DNA of 64,000 nucleotides from Ursus arctos (GCF_023065955.2 NW_026622997.1:7054001-7118000), one strand, 5' to 3'; counted from the stretch's first letter, positions 1-11,540 are shown. The notes: generated by a model not told the origin, from the letters alone. Made by a program: numbers and translations.

Positions 1-3000
1 TTGCATAGAGGAAATGCAAATCTATATCCAGCGTGTCTATTCCAGTTAATACTGCCTACCCCTACCATGAGGGAAGCAGTCCAGTATAAATAACTTCAAT
101 CAACCTCAGTCCCCGGTAGCTGGTTGATGACCGTAGGGAGTGGTGCCATATAAAGGGGCTCAATGTTAGTCTCTGTTGCTGACAAATTTGGGCGGTCAAC
201 AGTATCCATTCCCGGCTCAGTCTTGGTGAATACAAATCCATCTTACTAAGAACATGTATAACCCCATCGCTGCCACCATGGCCACTTTGTTCATGAGCCC
301 ACTGGGTGATGACAGGGGTGGGTGGGAAAGAGGCTGACCGGTATCCACAGAATGGGTCATCCTATCCACTTGATATTAAAATCTTCCTCTGCTGAGGTCA
401 CCTTTAGTGACCATTCATATGGCACACAAATACCTTCATGTTTTTTGCGCATCAGAAAGATCTGCTCACACATCTCTTCCTGAAATTTGTCACCAATTTT
501 CCTATCATGTTCCTTCCAACTCCCTGACCATCCAGCCAAACCATTGGCATGATGAATCACATATCTGGCCATTTCTCCTCCCAAGAAAAGTGAACAACCA
601 GATATACTGCTCAAAGTTCTACCCATTGAGCTGATTTCCCTTCACCAATGTCTTTGAGGTATGTCCCAAAAAGGGGTTATAGCGCTGCAGCTATCCACTT
701 TCAGGTGGACTTACAAAATTATCTGTAAACCAGGCCCAAGTCTTCTCTTCCTCTATGAACTAGAGAACTAGAGAATTCCTTTCAAAACCACAGATGCAAG
801 CTAGGAGAGAGAAGGCAGTGTAATGAAAGTACAGGCATGGGCACTTGGGTTACTTCTTCTTGTAACTTCTTTGTGCCCTCTGGGCCTTCTCAAGCTGATC
901 TTATATATATGCCACTTCCATCTGATGATAGGGCGCTGTTGAGTACACCCAACTTTATGGCTTGGTGAGTCAGATAATATTCAGCTCAGATTGCAAGGTT
1001 TATGGTTAAGTGTTCAGTCTCTACTGAGGTCTATTAGCAGACCAAAAAAGCTGTTTCTCATGTTTCTCAAGAGGATGGTAATTATCAGTAGACAACGGCA
1101 GGAATTTACTCCAAAATCCTATGGGCCTATGTTGCAATTTACCTATATAGGTCAGCCAAAGGCTCCAAGCAGCATTCCTATCTTTCACTGATAACTACAA
1201 CAGCCACTAGATCCACTGGATCATTTGGCCCAACTGGCAGAGCAGCCTGCATGAAAGCCTGGACCTGCTGCAGAGCCTTCTCGTTTTCTGGGCCCCACTC
1301 AAAACTAGCAACTTCTCCAGTCACTCAGCAAATGGGCCAGAGTAACCACCCAAATGAAGAATACATTACCTACAAAATTCAAAGAGGTTCAATAGTTTGT
1401 AAGAGGGGCCAGATGCAATAACTTACCCTTCACCTTAGAAGGAATATCTTGACATGCCCCACACCACCCCTGAAATTTCACTAAGGTAAAGGCTTCTGAA
1501 TTTTAATTGGACTTATTTCCTATCCTCTGACAAGCAAATATTGTACCAGTAAGTCCAGAGCAGTTGCTACTCCTTACTCACTAGGTCCAATGAGCATAAG
1601 ATCTCAACATAATGGGCCAGTGTGATATCCTATGGAAGGGAAAGGTCATCAAGATCTCTGCCAACTAAACTGTGATATAGAACTGGAGAGCTGATATATC
1701 CCTGAGATAGGACAGTGAAGGTGTATTGCTGGCCTTGCCCGCAGAAAGCAAAATGCTTCTGGTGATCCTTATTCACAGGTATGAAGAAAAAGCATTTGCC
1801 AGACTATTAGCAGAATACCAGGGGATGTGTTGATTTGCTCAAGCAATGAAACCACACCTTAGACAGTAGCTGCAATTAGACTCACCACTTGGTTAAGCTT
1901 ACAATAATCCACTGTCATTCTCCAAAATCCATCTGTCTTCTGCACAGGACAAAGAGGCAAATTGAATGGGGATGTGATTGGAATCAATAGCTCTGCATCT
2001 TTCAAGTTCTTGATAGTGGCACTAATCTGTATAATCCCTCCAGGAATGCACTATTGGTTTTGGTTTACCATTTTCCTAGGTAGAAACAGTTCTAGTGGCT
2101 TCCATTTGGTTTTTCCCACAATAGCCCTCACTCCACAGGTCAAAGAACCAATGTGGGGATTTTGCCAGCTGCTGAATATATCTACTCTAGGTATGCATTC
2201 TGAAACTGGAGAAACAGCCACAGGATAGGTTAAGGGATCCACTGGGCCCACTATGAGATGGACCAAAGATAAAATTCCACTGATCATCTGACTTCTATAA
2301 GCCCCTACTCTGACTAAAGGACCATAGTGATATTTTGGGTCTCCTAGAATTATTGTCAGTTCAGAGCCTGAAAATCTGACTATTTCCTTTTCCCCCAATA
2401 CACAATTACCCTAGTAAAAGGCCATATGTCCCTTTGGGGAAGACTGGAGAACAATTAACAGTACAAATTTTTGGCAGTGTACATGGGTTCTTCCTTAAGG
2501 GGACTTAACCTCTCTTTCATTTGAGGGATTCTGGGTATGTAAACTGATTCAATTCTGTAACTGATTAAAGAGATGTGACTTTCTATTACTATGATTCAGG
2601 TTAGACTTTTGTTCACTTGACTTAGAACATTTCTGCTTATACAGATCAAGTAAGAATTTAGTAGGCTTCTTATCTATTTCACTTCTAGGAACACCACAAT
2701 CAACTAGCCAATGCCACCGGTCTGCTTTGACTCTGCTGTCCATGATGGTAGTCATGCCCACCTTGACTTTAGTGGCTAAGTGCTGCCAGTTGACCCCTGT
2801 TACCCCAGGATCCAGTTACTCCCACTGCACTTAGGTGCCCCTATTCAGAGACCACAGTTCCCACTATATGGTCTGGCCTACAAGAGAAGGGAGATCACCA
2901 AGCTCTTCATGATTTCTAGGGTTCCCCTCACAAATTTATTTCTCACAGTAATGGTGAAAAGTATGGCTTCTGGACCCTCCCAGGGTGGGTAAGTAGGTCT

Positions 3001-3125
3001 TAGATGAAATAGCTGTTCTACTATTCCAATTTTCCTAAGCTTTTTAATCCCTTCCTCTATACTAAACAAAGCCCAATCCAACATTTCGAACTCACTCACT
3101 GTGGGCCACCTTTCCATCTATATTT
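1..3125 (-). mobile_element. ERV-L type endogenous retrovirus, internal gag/pol remnant
   Basis: This is a decayed retroviral internal region read on the minus strand. The left (C-terminal) end resembles integrase and its zinc-finger region, about 1-356. RNase H follows at about 357-626, where the open piece contains KVTSAEE. The reverse transcriptase body spans about 700-2100, and its N-terminal part at 2051-2398 shows SLTCGVRAI. Protease and gag-like pieces (open frames 2549-2761 and 2878-3117) lie to the right. The domain order matches ERV-L Pol. The reading frame is broken repeatedly by stops and frame changes, and no open piece exceeds 115 codons, so it is inactive. The 3' side continues off the window. 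No LTR was recognised at the right edge near 3125, so the copy appears truncated there. Assignment to ERV-L rests on visible short motifs, not on a search. Confidence 0.8.
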
Positions 3126-3765
3126 CAGCCAACCAACCAACCAAATGGTTAGAACTTCCTGAGCTACAACATTAAATGCAGACTTAAAATAAGTATGTTT
3201 TAAGAGATAAAGAAACCAAATTTATAATGCAGGAACAGGACATTATGAAATAAAAACAGACAGTTCTGGAAAAGAAACACAGAAATTCCAGAAATGAAAA
3301 TATATACTCATAAAGGTTAAAAACTCAAAGATGAGTGGAACAGTAGACTTGATAAAGGTAAAAATATAATAATGATAACTAGCAAACTAGAAGAAAGCAA
3401 CCACAATGATTCATAAAGAGATAGACTGAAAATATGTAAGGCAAATTAAGAAACATGAATGATAGACTGGGCAACCCCAATAACCACTCAAAAGGCATAC
3501 TGAGAAACAGAAGTAAAGAAAAGAAGAAAATCAGTATTCAAATAAACTCTGGCATAACATTATCTGGAACTGAAGACAGACAGTCCTCTGACTGAAAATG
3601 TAGATCATGTATCAAGCAGAATAAATAAGGACAAGTCCATTCCTATACTTATCTTACTGAAACTCCTAAAGTAATACACAAATTCTCAGGGAAAGAAAGT
3701 CCCAACAGTTCCCAGTAAAACAATAAGAGTAAAAATAATAGCAACATTATTATTGCTGTAGCTAC
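3126..3765. other. A-rich segment, possibly old L1/HAL1 debris
   Basis: No gene or RNA is visible. The plus strand is A-rich, with many short lysine- and asparagine-like codon runs reminiscent of very old L1/HAL1 ORF1-type sequence, but nothing decisive. A simple CCAA run lies near 3130-3146. Confidence 0.3.
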
Positions 3766-3781
3766 CAATTTCTATGCTCTT
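3766..3781. repeat. Target-site duplication of inverted L1, left copy
   Basis: The 16-bp sequence caatttctatgctctt is repeated exactly at 4231-4246. It marks both ends of the twin-primed L1 and shows that the inverted and non-inverted parts arrived as one insertion. Confidence 0.92.
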
Positions 3782-4230
3782 TTTTTTAATAATAATTTTT
3801 TTATTATGCTATGTTAGTCACCATACAGTACATCCCTAGTTTTTGATGTAATGTTCCATGATTCATTACTTGCGTATAACACCCAGTGCACCATGCAATA
3901 CGTGCCCTCCTTAATACCCATCACCAGCCTATCCCAATCCCCCACCCCCCTCCCCTCTGAAGCCCTCAGTTTGTTTCCCAGAGTCCATAGTCTCTCATGG
4001 TTCATTCCCTCTTCTGTTTACCCCCCCACCTTCATTCTTCTCTTCCTTCTCCTACCGATCTCCCTGCTATTTCTTATGGTCCATATATACAATGGAATAT
4101 TACTCAGCCATCAAAAAGAACAATTTCACAACATTTGCAGCAACATGGACGGGACTGGAGGAGATTATGCTAAGTGAAATAAGTCAAGCAGAGAAAGACA
4201 ATTATCATATGGTTTCACTCATTTATGGAA
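3782..4230 (-). mobile_element. Carnivore L1 3' end with inverted 5' segment (twin priming)
   Basis: The left part (3782 to about 4077) is the reverse complement of a carnivore L1 3' UTR, beginning with the T-run that mirrors the poly(A) tail. At about 4078 the orientation flips. From there to 4230 the plus strand reads L1 sequence just upstream of the 3' UTR ('caatggaatattactcagcc'). The two segments meet end to end in L1 coordinates: the forward piece ends at '..tatggaac' and the reverse piece begins at 'cataagaaatag..'. This is the signature of twin priming, in which the 5' part is copied from the second cut strand. A perfect 16-bp TSD flanks the whole unit. The open frames here (3851-4177, 4092-4322) are by-products, not genes. 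Confidence 0.88.
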
Positions 4231-4246
4231 CAATTTCTATGCTCTT
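4231..4246. repeat. Target-site duplication of inverted L1, right copy
   Basis: This is an exact copy of 3766-3781. It runs directly into the MIR sequence 'actctgtgccaggc', so the pre-insertion site was the edge of a MIR. Confidence 0.92.
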
Positions 4247-4365
4247 ACTCTGTGCCAGGCCCTCTAAAACAAAATTACAATTATTTCTTTTTTTTAGTTT
4301 TAACCTTCAAAACAGCCTGTGAAATAATTCATATTCTCATTTTACAGATGAAGAAACACTGTAAC
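4240..4365 (-). repeat. MIR fragment
   Basis: The reverse-complement MIR core is visible, from 'tgtgccaggc' to 'cattttacagatgaagaaac'. The twin-primed L1 is inserted at its left edge. Confidence 0.75.
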
Positions 4366-4414
4366 TAAATATATATAAATAAATAGATAAACTACACACA
4401 TATATAATAAAATA

Positions 4415-4740
4415 GTAGTTTTCTTACTGGTCTTTCCACCTATAGTCTTATTCCCTACTCTGATTCATTGTTCAACCAGAATGTGACCTACTACAATGAT
4501 CTTTTAAAATTCAAAACCAGTCAGAATCAATCCCTCTTCAAATTTACAGTCGAACTATACCAACAGAAAACTGTAATTCTATGGGAAGATATGCAAGACC
4601 CTTACTATTCCACCTAATCTCTTGCCATGCCCCTTCCTGTGCCCCCACACACACATATAATATGCTCTTTCATATCTTTACATGATCCTCTACCTACAAT
4701 GCCCGCTCCCAGCTAGCCAGCCTGGAATGGCTAAGCCCAA
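4415..4740 (+). repeat. L2 3' region fragment
   Basis: The plus strand follows the L2 3' region in order: 'ttactggtct..', a 'gatctttt..aaaa' stretch, 'tcttgccatgcccc', and 'cctacaatgcc' near the right end. It is highly diverged, as expected of this ancient LINE. Confidence 0.5.
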
Positions 4741-6630
4741 GGCATGCCCCCTCTGAGAACTGGTAAATATTAGACAACGTTGACATAGGAAGTAAGTCTA
4801 TAGGATGATTGTATTTTCTGGGCATCATTTCACACCCCTGCACTGAGCAAGTACAAACTTTTCTAAGGTATCTCTCCATCTTTGTTTTTTCTACGTTTTT
4901 CCTCCTTTCCTTCCATCCTCAGAAGGATAGACATATTAGCAATATTGATGTTCCAATTCTTTCCACTTCCCCTCTTCAGCTCTCTGAGGTTCTGCAAACT
5001 GTAGAGATGGGAGAGTACAAAAGTTGTTATTTACCGTAACAGTATCTAAGATCAAAACTACCTTCTTACCTGTCAGCTTTCACTTATACCATTTCAAGTC
5101 CTAAGATTCCTGAGTAGAAGAAATCAGGAGAGAAGCAAAGGCTCACTTCACTAGTTAACAAAATGTGAGCCTCAGAATGTGGAGCCAGAACATTTTACAT
5201 AATTTGAATGTTTCATCTGCTGTCAGCTTTTGGCCCATGAAAATACAAATAAATGTTCAATAACTAGTATTTGTATGTTGTTCAGAGATGCTGTATTTTC
5301 TGAAGTTGAATGAATCAGTTACGTTCTTCAAATACTAGCGAAAGCACATCAACTACTTATTTTAAAGTAAAATAATGGGGCAAAGTTGATGCCAAATAAG
5401 GACTCTATTTCTAAATATAAACTTAATGTAACCACTGTAAGCAAGATCAAAATTATAAAAGAAATTCTGCTGAATATGTAGAGGAAAATCTCAATTTGCA
5501 TGGATTTATGGTCAACAAAAGAACAAAAATAAAAACTGAAATTTTTAATTCTATATGAATATATTATATTGGCAAGACATAATAGGACTATACCATGTGA
5601 ATACTTATAAGTCATAGATAGAAATAGTATTTGAAAAAGATACTAAGATTCAGAGAGAATTTGCAGATAACAATTTAGACCCCACAATCAACTTTGTAGT
5701 GAGAAAATACTAAAAATCATTCACTTTCTTAATATCGGAGACAACGTCAAACATAGGTAGTGTTACATTCACCAGACATAAATCAGCTACAAGAAACTGG
5801 AAGGCACTTTGGGAAACTGAAGAGTGAAACTGAAGTTACCATTATGATAAAAACAGTTAACCAAAAGTCCAGTTGATATAAAAAAAAAAAAAAAAACAGC
5901 TTAAAAATCCTCACAAGAAATAGCTCATTAAATAACAGTACACATAACAATTTAAAGCAACCAGGCAGCCAGAAAAAAAGGGCAATATTGTTTTAAATCT
6001 TCTGGGAAAACAGAGGCACCACGTAATGATCACAACTGCAATTCAATGAGGCCATTAAGAGTAACTTATTTTTCCCTTTACTTCCATAAAATAGTTGCCA
6101 AGATCTGTGGTTCTTAACTTACACCATCCTGAAGCAGAACTTCATCCTCGAACACAGACTTGGGAAACAGACTCAGAGAGAGCTCAGTCATGAGCCCTTT
6201 GGTCAGCAACAAGCCTCCCAACTACAGCCTGGATAGTCCTAGACTAGTTTAGAATGTGCTCTCTAGTGGAATAATAGAAAATCCCATTCCTCAATGTAAT
6301 TGTAAGAAAATCTTGTCATTTCTAGACCACTTTAAGTCCTTTATTCTGTCATTGTATATTCTAAACTAAGTAAAAAGTACCATTTGTCCAGTTACCTTTT
6401 TGGGAGGACTTAAAACTCTAAAAATCAATACATATCAGACTGACAAAAATTACTACTATTAAGTAGCTATCGATCAGAATGATAACATTAAAAATTACAA
6501 ATACACATTGGTAAGGAAATTCAGAAACTCATGAACCTGCATTCAGGAGTCTGTCTTTTCAATCTGAGAAGTAAAGTATATTTGACTGTCACATAACTTT
6601 CAAGGGTCTCATGAGCTTCATAAAATGGGG
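4741..6630. other. Unassigned AT-rich sequence
   Basis: No gene, RNA or clear repeat was recognised. A 17-18 bp A-run lies near 5880. The segment 6425-6560 is vaguely L1-like but too diverged to name. The minus-strand open frame 5349-5615 is low-complexity and shows no domain. Confidence 0.4.
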
Positions 6631-6894
6631 TGATGAGCAGGTGAATTCTACCAAACATTTAAAGAAGAGTTAATACCTGTTCTCTTCAAACTATTCCAAA
6701 AAATATAAGGAAAGCTTCCAAATACATTCTACAAGAACGACAGACCAATATCTCTAATGAACACAGGTGCAAAAATCCTCAACAAAATATTAGCAAGTCG
6801 CATTTAACAATACATTAAAAGTATCATTTACCACAATCAAGCGGAATCTATTTCAGGGATGCATGGATGATTCAATACCTGCAAATCAATCAAA

Positions 6895-7437
6895 GTGATA
6901 CACCATTTTAACAAAACAAAGGATAAAAATCATATTACCACCTCAATAGATCCAGAAAAAGCATTTGACAAAATTCAACATCCATTCATGATAAAAACTC
7001 TCAACAAAGCAGGTGTAGAGGGAACATACCTCAACATTACAAAGGTCTTATATGAAAAACCCATAGCTAACACCATACTCAATGGGGAAAAACTGAGAGC
7101 ATTTCCTCTAAGATCAGGAACAACACAAGAATATCCACTCTCACCACTTTTATTCAACACAGTACTGGAAGTTCCAGCCACAGTAATAAGACAACAAAAG
7201 GAAATAAAAGGCACCCATTTGGTAAGGAAGAAGTTAAGCAGTCACTTTGCAGGTGACAAGTTACTATATATAGAAAGCTCTAAAGACTCCACCAAAAAAC
7301 TATTAGAAGTAACAAATGAAGTAATAAATGAATGCAATGAAGTTGCAGGACACAAGATTAATATGCAGAAACTGGTTGCTTTTCCATACACTAATAACAA
7401 AGAAGCAGAAAGAAAAATTAAGAACACAATTTCATTT
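6895..7437 (+). pseudogene. L1 ORF2 reverse transcriptase fragment
   Basis: An open stretch of about 180 codons matches the L1 ORF2 reverse transcriptase. It contains the DPEKAFDKIQHPF block, the NGEKLRAFPLRSGTTQ block and the catalytic box. That box, normally Y/F-A-D-D, reads FAGD here (about 7246-7257), so one catalytic aspartate is lost. This alone would abolish reverse transcription. The open frame then continues by chance into the CAN-SINE inserted at 7439, adding unrelated residues up to 7512. The upstream and downstream ORF2 is in other frames or contains stops. This is a relic, not a gene. Confidence 0.85.
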
Positions 7438-7438
7438 A

Positions 7439-7666
7439 GGGGCATCTGGGTGGCTCAGTCCTTAAGCACTGGACTCTTGATTTCAGCTCAGGTCATGATC
7501 TCAGGGTGGTGAGACAGAGCCCTGTGTCAGGCTCTGTGCTAGGTGTGGAGCCTGCTTAAGATTCTCTCTCTCCCTCTCCCTAGGCCCCTCCTCCCCTCGT
7601 CCTGCTCTCACTCTAAAACAAAACAAAAACAAAACAACAACAAAAACCTAAACAAAAAGAAAGAAA
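7439..7666 (+). mobile_element. CAN-SINE inserted in L1
   Basis: The head 'gggtggctcag' (diverged as gcatctgggtggctcag), the tRNA-related body, a CT-rich stretch and an A-rich tail (caaaacaaaaac repeats) are present. An exact 13-bp TSD, acaatttcattta, lies at 7426-7438 and 7667-7679, and the host L1 resumes after it. Confidence 0.93.
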
Positions 7667-8616
7667 ACAATTTCATTTACAATTGCACCAAAAAGAACAA
7701 AATACCTAGGAATAAACTTAACAAAGGAGGTGAAAGACCTGTACTCTGAAAACTATAAAATACTGATGAAAGAAATTGAACATGACACAACTAAGTGGAA
7801 AACATTCCATGCTCATGGACTGGGAGAACAAATATTATTAGAATGTCCATACTACCCAAAGCAATGTACAGAGTCAACGCAATAACTATCGAAATACCAA
7901 CAGCATTTTTCACAGAACTAGAACAAATAATACTAAAATTTGTATGGAACCACAAAAGACCCCAAATGGCCAAACCAATCTAAGAAGAATAAAGCTGGAG
8001 GTATCAGAAATCCAAATTTCAAGATGTACTACAAACCTGTAGTAATCAAAACAGTATGGTATTGGCACAAAAACAGACACACAGATCAATCAACAGAAGA
8101 GACAACCCAGAAATAAACCCATAAATATATGGTCAGTTAATCTATAACAAAGGAATCAATATACAATATACAGTGGGGAAAGGACAGTCTCTTAAATAAA
8201 TGGTTCCAGGGAAATTGGACAGCTACACGCAAAGGAATGAAACTGAGCCACTTTGTTACACCTTAAACAAAAATAAACTCAAAATAAATTAAAGACATAA
8301 ATGAGAGACTTGAATCCATAAAATTCACAGAAGAAACACAGCCAGAAATTTATTTGACAAAAGTCCTAGCAACATTTTTCTAGATATATCTCCTAAAGCA
8401 AGGGGAACAAACATCAACTATTGGGACTACGTCAAAATAAAAAGCTTTTGTACAGCAAAAGAAACCATCAACAAAATAAAAAGGCAACCTACTGAATGGG
8501 AGAAGATATTTGCAAATGACATATCCAATAAGGAGTTAATATACAAAATATATTAAAAAAAAAAAAACTTATACAACACCAAAAAAAAACAATCTGATTA
8601 AAAAATGGTCAGAGTA

Positions 8617-8838
8617 GGTGCGCCTGGTTGGCTCAGTCGATTAAGTAAGTGCCTGACTCTTGATTTTGGCTCAAGTCAAGATCTCTCATGGTGGTAGATC
8701 AAGCCCCACATCTGACCCTGTGCTCCCTGAGCCCATGGAGTCGGCTGGGGATTTTCTCTCTCGTGCTGCCTCTGCCCCTCCCCCTACTCACACTCTCCCA
8801 GTAAATAAATAAATAAATAAATAATAAAATCTTTATTT
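8617..8838 (+). mobile_element. CAN-SINE inserted in L1
   Basis: The head 'gcgcctggttggctcag', the CT-rich 3' part, a (TAAA)n run and 'aatcttt' are present. The 17-bp TSD at 8600-8616 and 8839-8855 has two mismatches, consistent with an older insertion. Confidence 0.9.
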
Positions 8839-9030
8839 AAAAAATGGGCAAAGTACCCGAATTGACATTTTTTTAAAAGAAGACAGACAGATGGCAGACA
8901 CATGAAAAAATGCTCAATATCACTAATCATCAGGGAAATGCAAATCAAAATTATAATGAGATATCACCTTACACCTATCAAAATGGCTACGGTTAAAAAA
9001 GAAAAAAGGAAAAAAAAAATAATGAAGATT

Positions 9031-9237
9031 GGGACACCTGGGTGGCTCAGACAGTTAAGCGTCTGCCTTTGGCTTAGGTCATGATCCTGGAATCCTGGGA
9101 TCAAGCCCCACATAGGACTCCCTGCTCAGTGGGGAGTCAGCTTCTCCCTCTCCCTCTGCCCCTCCCCCCACCACTCATGCTCTCTCTCTCTCACTCTGCT
9201 CTCCCTCTCAAATAAATAAATCTTTTTTTTTTTTTTA
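9031..9237 (+). mobile_element. CAN-SINE inserted in L1
   Basis: The head 'gacacctgggtggctcag' and an 'aaataaataaatcttt' tail are present. The TSD is short and decayed: 'aaataatga' occurs on both sides, near 9016-9024 and 9239-9247. L1 text resumes with 'gtataagcaaggatg'. Confidence 0.88.
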
Positions 9238-10387
9238 AGAAATAATGAGTATAAGCAAGGATGTAAAGAAAAAGGGGTCCTTGCGCACTGTTGGTGGGAA
9301 TGTAAATTAGTATAGCCACTGTGGAAAATAGTATGGAGGTTCCTCAAAAAGTTAAAAACAGAAATACTACAGGATCCAGTAATTCCACTACTGGGTACTT
9401 ACCCAAAGGGGAAAAAAAAACACTAATTTAAAAAGATTTATATATATATATATATGCACCCCTATGTTTATTGCAGTATTACAAAGCCAAGATATGGAAA
9501 CAACACAAGTGTTCATGGATAGATGAATGGATAAAGAAGATGTGAGATATATATATCTATATATATATAATGGAATATTACTCAGCCATTAAAAAGGACG
9601 AGCTCTTGCCATTTCCAATAACACGAATGGACCTAGAGGGTATAATGCTAAATGAAATAGGTCAGAGAACGACAAATACCATGTGATTTCACTTATATGT
9701 GGAATCTAAAAAACAAAACAAAGACCAGATACAGACCCATAAATATAGAGAACAAATTGATGATTGCTGGGGGGGGGGGAAGCTACAGGGGTGGGGGCTG
9801 GACAAAATAGGTGAAGGGAAATGGACAATATAGGCTTCCAGTTATGGAATAAATAAATCATAGGAATAAAAGGTACAGACACCATAGGGAATACAGGCAG
9901 TGGTATTATAATAGCATTATATCGTGAGAGATGGTAGCCAATTTGTAGCTACAGCATAATGTATAATCTTGTCAAATCACTATGTTGTATACCTGAAACT
10001 AATGTAACAATGTGCATCAACCATACGTCAATAAAAATTAAATTAAAATAAAATAAAAAATAAAAGACTGATGAGCTCTTATACATATTCAAAAGATAAT
10101 AACAACAAAAGGGAAAGAGGGGATGGAGAAAGAATTTGAGTAATTTGTTCATATGGAGCCCCTTTGGCAAGATAAAATGACATTTCTAACACAATCTACA
10201 AATCAGATAAATTCCACTACAACCTTGTAAGAAATAAAGAAAGGTAGGTGTGTAGAAAGAAGATGACATGCTCAGCCATATGCAAACAAGACCAAAAATA
10301 TAATACAGAGAGAATTACTATAGAGTAAAGGGCCATGATTTTTAAAAACACAACAACAAAAAAACAAAACAGAACAAAAACAGCTTA

Positions 10388-10585
10388 GGGCGCCTGGGTG
10401 GCTCAGTCGTTGAGCATCTGCCTTTGGCTCAGGGCGTGATACCGGAGTCTGGGGACTGAGCCCCGCATCGGGCTCCTCCGCTGGGAGCCTGTTTCTTCCT
10501 CTCCCACTCCCCCTGCTTGTGTTCCCTCTCTCGCTGGCTGTCTCTATCTCTGTCAAATAAATAAATAAAATCTTTAAAAAAAAAA
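10388..10585 (+). mobile_element. CAN-SINE, ursid-type 3' body
   Basis: It begins 'gggcgcctgggtggctcag' and contains the 'cttcttcctctcccactcc' and 'ctctcgctggctgtc' blocks, then (AAAT)n and an A-tail. TSD 'aaaaacagctta' lies at 10376-10387 and about 10585-10596 (the A's merge with the tail). Confidence 0.93.
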
Positions 10586-10668
10586 AAAACAGCTTAAAAT
10601 AAGCAATCAAAATTAACAAATAAAATGGGGAATGTATCAGAAACCACAAAATACTCTTTCTGGAATCC

Positions 10669-11540
10669 TGTAATGAAAGATGAAAGACAAGGATTAAATA
10701 AGGATTAGATTAAGGTAGCAAGAAGAAACCTTATGTTCAAGTTGGGAAAGGAACATAAGGCAATCATCAGCAATGCCATCATGACCGGTATATACCGACT
10801 ACCTATATCAATGCTATTTGTTGGGAAACAAAGATTAAATAAGGGTTAGATTAAGGTGGCAAGGAGAAACCTTATGCTCAGGTTGGGAAATGAGCATAGG
10901 AAATCATCAACAATATCATCATGACCGGTATTTACTGACTACATATAGCAACGCTATTTGTTGGGAAACAAGGATTAAATAAGGATCAGGTTAAGGAGGC
11001 AAGAAGAAAACTTATCTTCAGGTTGGGAAATGAGAGGAGGTAATCATCACCAATACTATCATGACCAATTATACTGACTACATCTATCAATGCTATTTGT
11101 TGAAAAACAACTGTCCATTGGTCTCTCATGTTTCTGCACATCTTATAAGCAGAGGTATTTGAAAGTCCTCTTGTCCCAAACTATCTTTTCAAGGACGTCT
11201 GCATAATGAACAGCTTAAGAAGATAAAGTGTCTTCTTCCAGAACAAGTTTGTTTACTGTCCATCATAAAGATTCAGGTTCCCTAAAATCAGGATTACTCT
11301 CTTGTAACATAGCCCATTGCATATATGGATCTCACCTTGCCATCTTCATATCACCCTGTAAAAACTAGGGCCCAGGAAATGACAGCAAGAAAATGTGACA
11401 CTTTGGTTACCGCTTTTGCTAGGAGTAATAAAGTCCTTTGTCTCCAACCCAAGAGTCTTATATCTTCTGCCAGTACCCATGAAACTGGCAGGGTAACTTG
11501 TTGGCTTGCAAATAGGACCTTTCACAGTTCTTGACAACCA
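10669..11540 (+). mobile_element. Possible solo LTR with triplicated U3 segment
   Basis: This is an inferred LTR-like unit. It opens with 'tgtaatgaaag' and holds a 3 x 140-bp tandem array. Immediately after the array come a reversed CCAAT box (ccattgg, 11115-11121) and a TATA-like ttataag (11143-11149). An AATAAA follows at 11427-11432, about 280 bp downstream and followed by a T/G-containing stretch. That order (enhancer repeats, CCAAT, TATA, poly(A) signal) is typical of a gammaretrovirus-like LTR. I found no convincing terminal TG/CA pair with a matching TSD, and I cannot name the family. The boundaries are therefore approximate, and the alternative is a minisatellite next to unrelated sequence. 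Confidence 0.4.
10690..11109 (+). repeat. Tandem repeat, three units of about 140 bp
   Basis: The units are 10690-10830, 10831-10970 and 10971-11109. Each runs from 'ggattaaataagg' (or a close variant) through 'ggttgggaaa', 'aatcatc' and 'atcatgacc' to 'gctatttgttgggaaaca'. By eye they are about 80-88 percent identical. Copies 1 and 2 share 'catcatgaccggtat', while copy 3 has diverged there. Confidence 0.93.

Larger units (their letters stand above)
6639..10068 (+). mobile_element. 5'-truncated carnivore L1, split by three CAN-SINEs
   Basis: The sequence starts inside ORF2 ('gaattctaccaaacatttaaagaag') and runs through the reverse transcriptase and C-terminal ORF2 into the 3' UTR. It ends in an impure A-rich tail at about 10022-10065. 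Three CAN-SINEs interrupt it at 7439-7666, 8617-8838 and about 9031-9237. The L1 text resumes in register after each, with the target site duplicated. A short candidate TSD for the L1 itself, tgatgagc, lies at 6631-6638 and 10069-10076. ORF2 carries several stops and frame shifts, so the element is dead. A dinucleotide TA expansion sits in its 3' part (about 9440-9570), and a run of nine to ten Gs near 9770. Confidence 0.9.

Noticed and set aside
3851..4322. Two overlapping 76-108 codon frames
   Set aside because: Both lie in L1 3'-end sequence, inverted or forward, and in the adjoining MIR.
9426..9570. TA-rich tracts considered as a replication or matrix-attachment signal
   Set aside because: They lie inside the 3' part of the L1 and are explained by dinucleotide expansion there.
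10272..10649. 125-codon minus-strand frame
   Set aside because: It is antisense to a CAN-SINE (10388-10585). Similar frames recur at other SINEs (47769-47990, 37201-37407, 61893-62219).
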